Positions 1 through 13,300 of a stretch of 64,000 nt of DNA are shown one piece after another. The notes below the pieces were generated by a model. The model had not been told where the DNA came from and made no database searches. It was given only the letters and a program-made list of their open reading frames with translations. The position numbers and the translations under genes are program-made. Position 1 is the first letter of the stretch, and every line of letters starts with the position of its first letter. Origin of the DNA: Dysidea avara. Lineage: Eukaryota > Porifera > Demospongiae > Dictyoceratida > Dysideidae. The DNA lies in contig NC_089274.1 of NCBI RefSeq assembly GCF_963678975.1, positions 6,684,001 to 6,748,000 on the forward strand. The letters run 5' to 3'.

Positions 1-55
1 TTACTTTTTGCACAATTTAGCTATACTCAAGAAATTTTATAAGTATGTAACTTAC

Positions 56-2493
56 TTCACTCCTAGAAACAGTATTGTTACATCCATTGGGGCATTTTAC
101 TGGAACACCATTACATTTTGCTCCATGCTCCTGTTACAAACATTTGTTAATATTTATCAAAATTTTATGATGATTATATATTATTACCTTCTGTTGATCA
201 TAAGGAACCTCTTCTTTACACCACTGATATGATTGCCTTCTATACTGACACTGTTGTAAATGATCATCAAGTTGTGATCTTTTGATCTCCTCACTACAAC
301 CTTCATTGGGACATGATACCGTGACTAGTTGACACTCCTCCTTTATGTGATTCTGCATAAATACAATACGACAATAACACAAAAATTTGCTTTGCAGCAT
401 GCAGCTTGTGCCACAACATAAACAACAGTGAAAATTACATATTTTACTGATTCATTGATGTGTATTATGGCATAGTACGATGTGCAGGTATGTGCATGCT
501 CACATAGGCACTTTCCATAATCTGTATGTGCAATACTATAGGTGTTTATCACGAGATTTACTGTATTAAACTTGGGATCAAATAAATGCTGGGTCCTAAC
601 CAGGGGACACTAAGGTCAATCATAAGATTACAATGTCTTAATTTGCCTTACTACAACTAATGAAACTCGTGAATCAACAGCAGCTCCTACTAGGAGCAAC
701 AAGATTTTTCAGCTGTAGGTCCCATAAGTAGATTACAATATATAATGCCCTAGTGTTTATTCAGATATATATATGGTAGGGTAATCTATCTAGGCAATAG
801 AATTTGAAATGATTGTTATAGGATTATTTGTAGTCTTTTTGTTTTACCAAAATTAGGGATGGAAGAAAGTATAAGGTCAGAATAAAATGGAATTTGCCAG
901 GAGCTTGAGTGTGTAATCTTGTTATTTGTTATACCCGGCAAAGTATATATTACTAACAACAAATATTTTGCAAAAAAATAATGGATTATATTATACCATT
1001 ATAGCTGGCACATTTTAGCCTAAGAAGAAATACCACTATAGTCATAGCTTTACATGGCTTTACATAATGTTTATCACATTATCAATTATAATTCTGATCA
1101 TGGCAACTGTGACAACCGTACACTAACCTGATAATGATGATATTCACCAGTCCAATTATTGCAATGAGGACAAGACACCCTCAGGTAGTTAATTTCTTTA
1201 GATATTGCCTTGTCATGAAAGTACTAGAAACAAATATATTCAGCTAAATAGTACATATAGTTACACATTTGCATGCACACAATCTATTGCTTGTAACTGC
1301 ACACTTATTAAGTTGTGATAATTATTCTCACGTGCTGCTAACAAAATGTACATGTTTGTAACGGCTTCACAACTTACATGTATGAATGCCACTGTGTCAT
1401 GACACATTTCACAGAAGAAGGCCTGAGCACTGTACATACAAAACAAAACACATACAATCTATAGTAATTATTTTTCAACAAAATAACTAAATAATTATCC
1501 GCATTCACCAACAAGAAAATTTAATTCTAATCAACTATAGCTATGTTTTCTCAGCAAGCATTGCATCATACATAGCTATGACAAAAAATGTATACTTTAC
1601 ACATGTACATGCATGGTAGCTATTTAGGTTTCCCTGCTTTGCAATAAATTCACAAGTGTGATGTTCATACTGATGGTATGACTCCTGCGGTCGCTTAGTG
1701 TGGTCATCATACTTCTGCGGTCGCTTAGTGTGGTCATCATACTTCTGAAGTATGATGATCACACTAAGCGACCGCAGGAGTCATACCATCAGTATGAACA
1801 TCACATTTGTGAATTAAAAGTATGATGATCACACTAAGCGACCGCAGGAGTCATACCATCAGTATGAACATCACATTTGTGAATTAAAAGTATGATGATC
1901 ACACTAAGCGACCGCAGGAGTCATACCATCAGTATGAACATCACACTTGTGAATTTACAGTGTGTGTTTATGCACAGCAGTAAGGTCAGTAAACATAAAA
2001 GTTGGATGGGAAAAAAGATACAAACATCAGATTAATACAGCTTTGCAGGGAGGGAGGTTAGCCATGCATTTACATGTCAATGATTTCATACATAGTGTCT
2101 AGCTAGCTATATCTAAGCCAAGTAGCCTGTCCTATAAGCTTGTCAAATAGCTAGCTACCCAATATATATTTTAACAGATGAAATAGCACTGTAAGATCAT
2201 GGTGTATGGATACACTAGCTGGCATGTCACAAGCTAAAAAAAGTGTTGTGTAATACATGCATTATACCCCCCTAGACACACATGCATGCAGTAAGTGTCT
2301 GTAACAATACTATAACTTACCTTTGTTGTTTGAGCTTCATAGCACATGGCGTACATATATGATGGCCACAGGGAAATTGGAGTGGCCCAGTGAGAAGGTA
2401 ACAACATATCGCGCACTGTAATCTGTCGTCCAAAGCCGGGAGCTGAGCAAGTGTGTTTGATATCAAACTCTTTTGCATTAGCTGCTTTGACAT
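56..2493 (-). CDS. TRAF-like RING E3 ubiquitin ligase, gene A (3' end beyond window)
   Basis: Five coding exons are visible on the minus strand: 2493-2321, 1429-1378, 1223-1128, 352-188 and 130-56, with GT–AG borders. The C-terminal MATH exon must lie left of base 1. Exons 1-2 together encode a RING finger (CAIC, then CGHHICTPC, then FFCEMC) after a short leader starting MSKQLMQKS. Exons 3-5 carry TRAF-type zinc-finger Cys/His pairs (for example CPHCNNWTG, CPNEGC, HLQQCQ, CKEEV). Exons 2-5 have exactly the same lengths as in gene B (52, 96, 165, 75 nt), so the two are close paralogues. TRAFs are cytoplasmic adaptors and E3 ligases recruited to TNF/IL-1/Toll-type receptors. The family and RING are seen; the pathway is known for the family; the missing MATH domain is inferred. 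The start is the only ATG in frame just before the RING. Confidence 0.85.
1645..1957. mobile_element. Foldback element with internal 70-bp tandem repeats
   Basis: The ends are inverted: TAAATTCACAAGTGTGATG at 1645 and its complement closing at 1957, with TA at both borders, as in Tc1/mariner-type MITEs. Right of the axis near 1747 there are three units of 70-bp period, starting about 1749, 1819 and 1889. Left of it are about one and a half units in opposite orientation. It lies downstream of exon 1 in the first intron of gene A. Confidence 0.75.
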
Positions 2494-4598
2494 CTTCGAA
2501 TTCTCGTGAAGACTAATTATTTCGAAATCGCTGTTTGATAGCTTACAATGAGATCATCAGGTTTTATAGATGAAATCATGCTATTTATTACTATGACATC
2601 ATAAGTTCAGTCATATGATGACGAACTGAAGCCATATACGTATGACCATAAAAATAACTATGGTTACTGTATATAGTTCTGGTTCAGTATCAACCATATA
2701 TAGGTCTCTCTAGTGAGTGAGGATTCAGTCACGCATGCATGCACGCATATACTGTCACGGCTGACTGGCTGATATTTAATATGGTTATAGCTATAACCGT
2801 GCATTAGTTGGTATTAGCTGCATAAATAGTGTAATAATACACTCTCCATGCATGGTCATTATACATGCACTATATAGACAACAAGCAAGCATGCACACTT
2901 ACCAGCAAATAGCTAATTAACATGTAGCATTATGATGCATCTTGGCCTGGAAAATCAGTGTTGATGTAGCTCAGTCATTCAAAGCCAGGCAAAGACATTC
3001 TCAAACAGTAGCTATACTGCCCAGCAGTAGAGCGACAAACCAAGCCAACAGCAAACCATGCTACAAGCGAAAAAAAGTGAACGCGGCAGTTCACGCACAT
3101 GGTACATCAGTGATTTACCGATGCATATACCAGCTATTTTATAGCTATCCTTACAATGAGTCAGCAGAATTATCATGACTCGCCATGCACGATAGATCAC
3201 GTGTCACCGATGATGTAATAATCTTGTATCACTCCAGTATCCCAGAAATACTGAAAAAAAAACTCCAGTAGACCTGGCACAAAATAACAACATGCGGGTT
3301 TTCCGTCATCAAAGTTCCTATGGGGATAAAAACGCTATATGGTGTTTGTCAGTACACTGATCATCGTAGAAGTGCATCTAGATATAACTAAAGTGAGTTT
3401 TGTGTCGTTTTGTATTGTAAGTGCTCTAAACTCTCTTGCCCTGTAAATTTTAATCATTTATGTAGCTAAGTTTGTGTTTTTGTATGTTGTCTACATGTAC
3501 TGTATATAATAGTTAAGTAACTAACTAGTATAAGTAATTAGTTTGGGCAGTTGGAACATGTTGCCATCTGACCCTCAACATCACTACACTATTTTTGTAC
3601 AATCACTTTCCTTTTGTAATCTTACATCTGGAGTTAATAAATAAAATAATCTTTTTGGCCTTGTAATGTATGCATATTAAATGCACCTATCATTTATAAC
3701 CCCCAGTATCCCCATGCATGCAGTACGGGCTAAGTAGGAGGATTGTAGGGAGATTTACGAACAAAAGCTTCACAACACACGCGCCTGTAAATGAATGCAG
3801 GCTCTTGTGCAGGCCACAGCCCACATTCACATGCTTATACACATGAGGTGAATCGCTGATTGCGGTGGGGATCTAGTGGGGGATCGGTACATAAATATAT
3901 AGTTAGTAGAGGGTAGTTATCCTCAGTTATCCGAGGCTCAGCAGGCAGTTACCTTTTTTTTGGTCTTCACCAACAGTCTAGCTTTACTCCTCATCAGAAA
4001 CCAGTCACCAAAAACCCTGGAGCCACCTATGCATCCCATGTAAAAATGCTAGCCAAATAAGCTGTAAGAATTAAATACTCAAACCACTAATTACTAATTT
4101 TGCATTAGCTATGTACATGGCAGCTTAGATGCAATACAGTCTATAATGTTTTGTGTTTCAGACACAGGGTCAGATTTAGACAGGGGTTAATCTAGGCAGA
4201 GGATGCATGACACTGACACTCACATGAGCCCCGTAGCATTTGTATGGAGCAATTAACTTTAGGAAGATTTCATTGAAAACTACTGTAGGTACCAATCAAA
4301 AGCTTTTCTTATGTCTAATGGTGTGGTAAACCCCGTGTGCTGAGGGAGATTGAAGAAGTCATCATGTGATGAAGAGCTTACCGCACAAAACAAAGGGCAA
4401 ACTGCAACAATGGAAGAGAATAGCACTGGAAATTGTATATAAGATGTCTCCGCATCCCCATGCTAAGCATTGATTCATGATCAGAAGTCAAACTTTTAAT
4501 ATGTAATCTTTTTGATAGTGCTTAATGTGTGCTGTACTTCCTCTCGGATCTAGGATTTCAGAAGAAAGAGGCCAACAGAGGCATTTATATTGTGCAGG

Positions 4599-4735
4599 TA
4601 TTAAGAAAAATTAGGAATTTTAAGTGTGATTAGGGATAATAGAAAAAAGTAGGAAAACAAGGGAGGTTGCAGATATACTAATTGTTTTCCTACTATGATC
4701 CTTAATTGAACTTAAAATTCCTAATTTTTCCTTAT
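4599..4735. repeat. Imperfect palindrome (foldback repeat)
   Basis: The left arm starts TTAAGAAAAATTAGGAATTT and the right arm ends with its near complement (AAATTCCTAATTTTTCCTTA). Arms are about 55-60 nt with a short loop. It is probably a small MITE; no target duplication was assigned. Confidence 0.55.
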
Positions 4736-5987
4736 ACTTACGTGTTTACTTTTTTTGTAACATCATTATAACTGGTGAAACCACGCATACCACATCAAAA
4801 GAAAGGATGGCACCAGATTTGATGTTTTCATCTGAACGTGTGCCCCAGCTATCAATTACTGACTCAAAAGTAAAGTAGCCATTTCAGTTATGTTCAGCCT
4901 GTACAGAGCACTACAAATGAAGAACAATAGGAGAAGCTCCTCTGCAATCAATCCAGTCACCACGCAAGATTCATATGCCTCAACTATTAATTACTGAAGT
5001 GACCAGTACTCTTTGCTATTAGCTATGTATTTTCAGCCCGTTTCACAGCATTACAAACAAAGAAGAGTAGAAGAATCGCCTCTGCAATCAATCCAGTCAC
5101 CCTGGATATTTTTTTCAGGAAAAAGAATCATCCAGTAATAATGCTTGTTTGAAGAAAAACATAAACAAATGCTACAATTAGAATCTACAAAACAAACTTT
5201 AACTGCAACAAAGAAGTACATTGACAGGGAAAAGGGAACAACAACCACAACTACGGGGAAAAGGGAAAGTCATGACTACCACCTTGCAGAGCCCAATACC
5301 TTAAAATTATTCGAGCATTATTCATCCATAAACATACAGAAAGTTGTTGAAGTAAATTTCTTCTGGCCACTTTAGGTGCATGAAATACCACTATGGGTGG
5401 TGGTACAATCAGCAATAGAATGAAGAACTAAAGGTGTCCATATTCCAAAACTTTCCACAACTAGTAGAATGAAATAACCTCCCGCCTTCTCCACAATAGT
5501 GAGATGCTTTGCATCCTTAGCCACCTCTCTAGCTGCAGCAACCACTCCAGCACAGAAAGCGGAGGAAGAAATATGAACAGGCTGAGTAGTGCTGTGGACA
5601 GAGACATCAAAATAGGCAGAATGACCAAGTTGATAATCCGGAAGCTACCGTGCTATTGTGAATCAACACCTCTCCCTAGCCATTGCCAAAAGGCACCTGT
5701 CAGGCTGAAGCAACATCAAACAGTGAAAATATCAAGCTTGTATGGATTGCCACTGTGCTTGGGAAAAGCAGCCAGCAAAAGCAGACCACTCAAGTCTAGC
5801 TGATTTTAATAATGAAATTCGATAGTTTATTCACATATATAGCTTTGTGTTCTTGGTGAAAATCAAATCTGCTGTCATGCTCGATAAGTCTGGCCAGTCA
5901 CATATAGCAACATATACAGTAGAGGTCTTATTATTGTTTACTGTGCAAAACCTCTTGCAAAGAGTACGTACAAGCACAGACAATGAA

Positions 5988-6205
5988 TCAACAAAATTAA
6001 TTATGTGATTAATTGATGTTCAGCTAGCCTTGCTTTAAATTGGTCTAAACTTGAACAGGTGATGAGGTCATTGGGTAAATTGTTCCAGATCTTTATACTT
6101 GATGGAAAGAATGAGTCATGAGTTTGCACTTGTGTTTGGCTGTAACAGCCTCATTTGGTGGCCTCGTAAACAGTAGTTAGATGGAGCTGGTATGAGTATG
6201 GTCTT
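5988..6205 (-). mobile_element. LINE (non-LTR retrotransposon) 3' reverse-transcriptase tail fragment
   Basis: The minus strand encodes the typical C-terminal end of a non-LTR reverse transcriptase: a stretch LRGHQMRLLQPNTSANS, then in a different frame HDSFFPSSIKIWNNLP, then NDLITCSSLDQFKARL, then a stop. The motif (R)xxFFPSSIxxWNxLP is common at the end of these ORFs. The frame change between the two parts shows it is decayed. Only the 3' tail is present, as expected for a 5'-truncated insertion. Confidence 0.7.
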
Positions 6206-6248
6206 GCACAGTAATAAAAAATAATAATAATATAATCATACGGTACGA

Positions 6249-7012
6249 TAGTAGGGACCACAAAGGTTTAGGCATGGCCCATGAAAAAACATCACCCAAA
6301 AACCAGTCTCACCTTTCCCTGACAACGATGAAGCAGTATTGGTTAGGTAAACCCAACTCTTCAGATCGACCTGAAACCCTGTTTTGAATTTTTTTTTTTT
6401 AAATTATTAAACGGATATTTCTAGTGACTGACTAACTGACTAAGTAACTGACTGACTAACTAACTGACTAATGTCTTCAGACAAGCATAACTCATAAGGA
6501 TACAGGCTTGATTTTTCACTGTTCGACGTCACACATGCCTATTGGCATACCACAGTACATAAAATGCATTCTTAATGGACTTACCAGTGTACTCCTTTGT
6601 GTCCCATTCATCTTCACTGATAGTGAAAGGTCACAGTGTCATAGTGGCTACTTTGATTGCAGAGATGGTTTTCAATTAGTTCTTGATTTGTAATGGTTGA
6701 ACATAGCTGATAATGAAGTGTAATGGAAACTTCACTGTTCAGACAATAATTGATCAAACAAGTACACAAAAAATTTGGAATTTTCTGTTATAGTAGGGAC
6801 CATAGCACATCAATAAAAGTACCGAAACAAGCTGGAATAGTGTATGATATTATATCACAGTAAAACAATAAGAAGTGTTATATCCCTACTGTGCTCAAGA
6901 TACCATAATGGAAATGCACAGTAGGGATATAACACTTCTTATTGTTTAATATCGTGCACTACTCCAGCTTGTTTCAGTATTTTTTATCAATGTGCTATGG
7001 TCCCTACTCTAG
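6249..7012 (+). mobile_element. Inverted-repeat DNA transposon remnant, AGTAGGGACCA family, copy 1
   Basis: It begins TAGTAGGGACCACAAAGG and ends with TGGTCCCTACT, giving an 11-bp terminal inverted repeat. The last part (about 6790-7012) is itself a long palindrome centred near 6905. A (CTGACTAA)-type tandem stretch lies at about 6422-6470. A second, longer copy is at 26841-27902 in the last intron of gene E. No transposase was recognised. Confidence 0.65.
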
Positions 7013-7393
7013 TTGAAATTCTTTTGTGTACTTGTATAGTATGTATAGGGCTATAGTATTTGAACTCCACTAGGTTATTATATCCACTTTATCAATTCTG
7101 TGTAATTACACTTCTTAAGACAGTTTAGGCTGTACCTCTGCTACAGTATATCAGGTAAAGTGTGAAGATGTGTATCATTACTTCACTGCCATGTGATCAC
7201 TTATAATTGATATATTACAATTGTGAAATGATGATCTCATTGTTACATAAATTATGCCTGGGTTAAAAGGTAAGTTGCTGATATTTACGTAACTATAATA
7301 GACAGGGAAGAAACTAAATATGCATAGCTACAAAATTATAACATATACAGTCTGTACAAAGTAAGAACCATTCATCCTATTTTTATGTCATAT

Positions 7394-10300
7394 TTAACGA
7401 ATGTCACACTTGAAGAATGCCACATCATCAACAACAAATTCAGGATTATCCAGTACTGATATTGGAGCAAATTTAGGACAACCAGTTGCCACATTCATGT
7501 CTGATTTTGGGCGATGAAAACTAGTACTGGTTGGGTTGGGTCTGAATGACTGTACAATATTGTTGTTGCCTTTCTGGTTCACTAAGGTCATTGTCACCAT
7601 ATGCTGAAATGGCCATTCTAGTAAAGCATCATATTCTCCCTTCATGATGGTAAGGAAGTAAGATATGTAACGTCCCTTGCCACTACCATCACCATCTAAA
7701 TACACACGTAGACATAGTCTGTACCCAAACCTGCTGGTGTAAAATGGTGCTGAATATAAACTGACAGTCTTTCCTAGTAGAGCATCCCTCCTACGTCTGG
7801 TTATATCTGGTATCTTCCATATATAGTGACCATCATATGAAGTAGCTTGAAGTGTTTGTAAGGTGAGAGACACTTCCTCATAAGTATGGTTGATCTCAAT
7901 AATACTAGCTTGTAAGGATGTTAAAAGATCCTCAACTCCAGTTAATCGGAAACCAATGTTATTCTGCTTGCCCTGAAATTCAGTGATTTGTAAAGCCAAT
8001 TCTCTGTCCTTGTCATTAAATGTCTCTAACTGCTTATTAGCCTTCTCCACCTCATTATACAACAGTTGCTTTATTTCTTCATAATCTTTGCCAGTGATTC
8101 TGCCACTAGTTTGTTTCTTTTGATGGAAATCATACAAATACTGGCCCACCATCAACAGATGATGTTTCACATATTTCTTCAAGTGCGTTTCCAATTGCAT
8201 GCCACTTGCTTCAAACTGACAGCCCACAAAAGCAAAAATACATTTTTGTTTGCTGACCAGTGGACAACCACGTTCATTGTTAGGATCCAAATGGAGATCC
8301 ATCTGAAATTAAAAGCAATGCATTAGAACATAGCTATATATATATAGTACACCTTAGTACACCATATGAATACTGACTATAACCCAGCTTCTATGCAGCT
8401 ACGTATATTTGATTACCTTTGATAATGCACTCCAGAAATTCATCTCATTGACAAGTACCTTGATGTGGATGAACTTCACTATAAGCCTGTATGACTGACT
8501 TTTATTTTAGGAGAATGGGTCCAGCAGAACAAAGATTTGCTGTAACTGTTCAATGATAGACATGACTACTAGCATACTGAACTTGATATTTTGTAGTCTA
8601 ATACTTTATGGCTTAATGTGCTGAGAGCTACTTGTAGCAGTACATGAGAAAACAAACTTAATATATAGCAAGAAACACTGTGCATAATACTATATACAGG
8701 CAATAGATCTAGATCCAGGACTACAATGACTTTTAACAAGTTCAACTATAAAGTTTTGAAACTTTAAAATTCAATTATGTATGTCCAGTAGTCAAACCCA
8801 GTGCTTATCCCCAGCAGTTCAGTCCACAATTTAGTAACATCCTCCAATATGTTGTATCAAGAGATAATGCTCTTTACATCAGCACAGAAAGCAGGTCAGG
8901 TTACCCGGGTCATGCAGGTCACGGTCTGACCCGCTTTGTTGACTGACCCTGATTGTATCACAGAATTAATCAGTTTTGTAATGTGGAACTTGTCATAGTC
9001 AAGAGCTACTGTAGCTCTGAGCCATGCCCACTGTCTGTAGGCATAGATGGAGCCACACCATTTATCAGCATGTGTATTGGTATGTACAAATCCATGTATG
9101 TTAAACCACACCCACTAATTGATTACAATTATTATTCTCCCTTTCCATGTATACCAAAATCCCAGCTCCTACAGACTATTTTACTCTTTATCTTCTATCC
9201 TTTCTACCTCTCATATATTGTAGTTAGCTAATTGAAATTTTATAAGTATGGCTACCAGTGCTAGACCTCCAGCCTTGTTTTTGTTTGTGAGCCATGCCCA
9301 AGAATGTATGATACTGTTTGTGCATAAATGGAGCCACACAAATTTATCAGTGTTGAAGCTTGTACGTATGCATAAAGCCACATCCACTTATAAGAGACGT
9401 ATTTTGCTGTCTGCAAACTTACGTGAAAATACCCACTGACTGATCAAACTAGCTACCCGTTTACTTAACTTGTGGAGCACCCAAAATGTAGCTCTTGCCA
9501 CATGCTTCAGTTTTAATTAATTCAAGTCACATCTGAGGATTGCTATCTGAGTCATTAGGTCATCCAGGTCACCAGTAGTAACTTGGTTTCAATGCTGCTT
9601 TACACACAATACAACTATTCAAAAAAACGAAGAGACGTACTCTGATGCTAGAATTTATGTGCACTTAAATTATATATATTATAACATTTACATCATTCTG
9701 TTAGAAACTGTAAATTTTTAACCTATCACCAAATATTACCTCTGGGTTTGAACAGAAATTCTATACTGTACCTTCAACAGGAGATGATTTGATTAGCTCC
9801 ATTTATTGATATGATTAGATAGGCCATAAGTAGTGTTCTAATTATAACAAAAGCCCATTTTAAACTGTATAGCATGCACAGAAGCTAGGTTCACTCTTTA
9901 CTTCACCTGCACAATACAGCTGATCTCAACTATACAGTACAACTCACTTCTCTCCTAGGAACAGAACTATTGCATCCACTGGGACATTTGATTGGAATAC
10001 CAGTACACTTTCCTTCATGTTCCTGTAACAAAAAAAGTTCATAATATCCATCATAGTGTGGTAAATATATAAATACCTTCTGTTGATCATAACGGACCTC
10101 TTCCTTGCACCAATAACATGATTGTTTTCTATACTGACACTGTTGTAAGTGATTATCAAGTCGTGATCTTGTGATCTCCTCATGACAACTTTCATTGGGA
10201 CATGGAAACTTTACCAGTTGACATTCCTCCTTTATATGATCCTGTATCAAAAGTTTAAAACATCTAACCTAGCGTTCAGGTGTGGTATACCATAATTATT

Positions 10301-13300
10301 ATATATTATGTGCATCATGACAGTCAAATGTTTTCTATGGAAATTAGCTGCTCCTTTTGTTGTGTATACACATTATGCATATGCCAAATCTCTATTATCA
10401 TTCCGTCTGTTTCCTTATAATAGTATGATGCATGTAAAGGTTTCTGTATATGTCAATATGAGACATTCTTCTGCACCGTAAAACACAAAGTTATTACGGA
10501 TAACCCAAAAGCTTTTTGCTGTGGTAGCCTCGCTATGCTCGGGAGCTGTAAGATCTAAGGTATGTATTCAAAAGTCTAGATCACTACCTTTACAGCTTCT
10601 TGAAACATAGATATTGTGACATCACTAAAGTCAAATGTATACCACCAGAGGAGGTTGGAAGTGCTTCAAGCACTACTTAAAATATTACGTTAATTGCATA
10701 TTTTGGCTTGAAATTTCACGTGAGCCTCAAGTCACAATACAAAAACTAGCAAATGGGGAAATATCAAGATTGTACTTCATAAGGAATAAGAAAATGTGCT
10801 TTGTTTTGTAAACTCCCCTAGATTTCGAGGCGAAAATGATTTAATTATTTGATGTCCTCCTCTGGTTTACCATTGTTAGTGGAAACAAGCTCATTACACT
10901 TCCAACCTTTACTATTGATATAACACTCATAGTGCTATGGGAAAATAATTACCATAATTATATTTTGTTGTATCACCCCAGAGACAGGGATCTATTGAGA
11001 TGGAGACAAGGGGTCAACAGGATTTAGATACTGAGCAGCCAATTAAACTTGAGAGTATTTTTATTGTATATTCTCAAAATAAAGATTCTGATTCCCTGCA
11101 TATACAGGCTCCTTTCCTGCAAATCCTTATATGGTAGGATAGCGCTTACTGATGATAAAAATGTAATCATCAGTAAGGTTGTATAGTTCTCACAATTCAG
11201 GACAACAATATTTAGTCTAATTGATCCAGTGGCGATTCTAGACCTGACCTACAGGGGGGGCCCAGTAGGGAACAACATAACTATTGTTGTTTGGCTATAG
11301 TATAAAGTAGAATTTTCAGGGGGGTCTGGGGGTGCAACCCCCAGAAGCTGCAGGATTTTTGCAATTTAAAGGCTTGAAAACAGCCTAAAATTTGTTCTAA
11401 AAACATGAACAATGCTAAAAATAACAATGCCACTCTATACAGCAACTTTCCCCCAAGATTTTTTAAAAGTTATTTTTTAACAGGGGGGGCCTTGGCCCCC
11501 CCTGGCCCCCCCTTAGAATCGCCTATGAATTGATCTATGCATGCATTGACACCAATTACAATAGCATGGCATATGACAGTGACAATCATGTATACCTGAT
11601 AATGATGATATTTACCAGTCCAATTACTACAGTAAGGACAGGAAATCATCAGATTATCTATCTCTTTGGATATTGCCTTGTCACAATAGCACTACAATGA
11701 GAAAATAAAAGAGTAATATATCAGTATCATTTAGAGCTTGAATCAATGGGCAATGTATACATTAGTGCATGCATAATCATTCATTATACTTTGCAACCAT
11801 GCAAAAAAATCACAGAATTGTGGACATGCAAAGAATAAACATGTACACATGACAAAGTTGACATTTACAATCAAATTGACTTACATCTATCAAAGCTACT
11901 GTTTCCTTGCATATTTCACAGAAGAATATCTGGACACTGTATATAATATAAACTATTACCTGCTTGCACAAAATGTTTACACAAATTGTAACATATATAC
12001 CAGTGTTGAAACCGGGTCACTACTGCTGACCCGGATGACCCACTGACCCGGATTAATTAAAGCCGAGGCGTGCGATAAGAGCTATGTTTCGGCTAGTCTC
12101 GAGTGAGCGAGACTACGTTTTGAGCGTTCGATTCATGTCGAGTAAACGAGTAGTTATGTGATAACTAAGCTGGTGAGTTTATAATTTAAAATCAGTCAGT
12201 GGGTTTTGGTTCCACGTAGCTACTGCGAGTTTACAGACAGCAATTGGGTGTGGCTTCGTGCATACCCAGTTTTACAATTTCCCAATATATTGAAGTGGGT
12301 ATGGTTCACAAAAGCACTTATCCTGCTGCAAGACTTGACTATACACAACTCTTACAATAATCGATTAGTGGGCGTGGCTCCATGTAAGCTTGCAGACAGC
12401 CAACGGACACAGTTTCATGCTATGTACTGTACTTACTAATAAATGGGCATGTCTGAGCGTATGTTTGTAATGGCGTGGCTCACGAAAGAGCTATGCGATA
12501 GCGTTTATAAGTTTCCACATCGTCAAACGAACAATTTCGTTTCTCACATGATCCAATCCGGGTCAGACCCGGATAATTTGTAAACCGGGTCGGACCTGGA
12601 TGACCCAGAGAAAATGTGACCCGGTTGGCCCGGATGACAACACTGATATATACATCAATTCTATAATGATGTCACATATATTAAATCATCCAAGAATAGG
12701 AAATATACTATCAGAACAACCAGATATACATGTTTTGAAAATTGCCATGCACGATTGTTTTAGCAACCATAGCACTAACAGATCCACATGAAACACATCT
12801 ATCAAAACACACATTTATGTGAATGTCAAACAAGTGCAAACTCCTATATCTGAGGTGGTACAGTCCCTTAAACTTTTTGGTATATTATATGACTAAACGA
12901 AACTAGAGGTTGATAAGCAATTATATAATTATGTGAATGGTTTCAGCCAATTGTAGTTTCAATGACAAGCCAAAATGCCAGTCTATATGTGAATGCACCA
13001 TCTCATGTCAAAAATGTAATTGAGAGCCATCAAGCAAATCAAAGCAAATTTTTAAAATGCAGTGTACCACATGCATGACCTTCAACAAGAAAGCATAAAC
13101 AAAAGATAGAATCCAATTTCCACTCATTGTACTACTTCACAAGTTCAAAAAGAAAAAGCGGAAATTGACAATTACTATCTCTATGTACCTGTTGTAATAG
13201 GTGTTACTGCATAACTTTCCTTTACATGCCGATGCACCACAGCAAAAGATCAGCTGTATTTCCATTGTTATAAAATGCAAATTTACAGACCTTATTCCTC

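Larger units (their letters stand above)
2494..7393. other. Intergenic region between TRAF genes A and B
   Basis: No gene supported. It holds the palindrome 4599-4735, a LINE tail, the AGTAGGGACCA element, and a degenerate duplication (about 4887-4966 and 5027-5105 share CTCTGCAATCAATCCAGTCA). A T run followed by GGTCTTCACC near 3953 and an end reading GGAGCCACCTATG near 4020 look like the remnant of a MITE of the 44223 type. The open frame at 5504-5803 has no recognisable protein. Confidence 0.6.

Noticed and set aside
1749-1957. Regular 70-bp repeats that could suggest a CRISPR-like array
   Set aside because: Units are contiguous with no unique spacers, lie within a foldback element, and the locus is eukaryotic.
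5504-5803. 99-codon open frame on the plus strand
   Set aside because: No recognisable domain, no splice partners, surrounded by repeats; probably chance.
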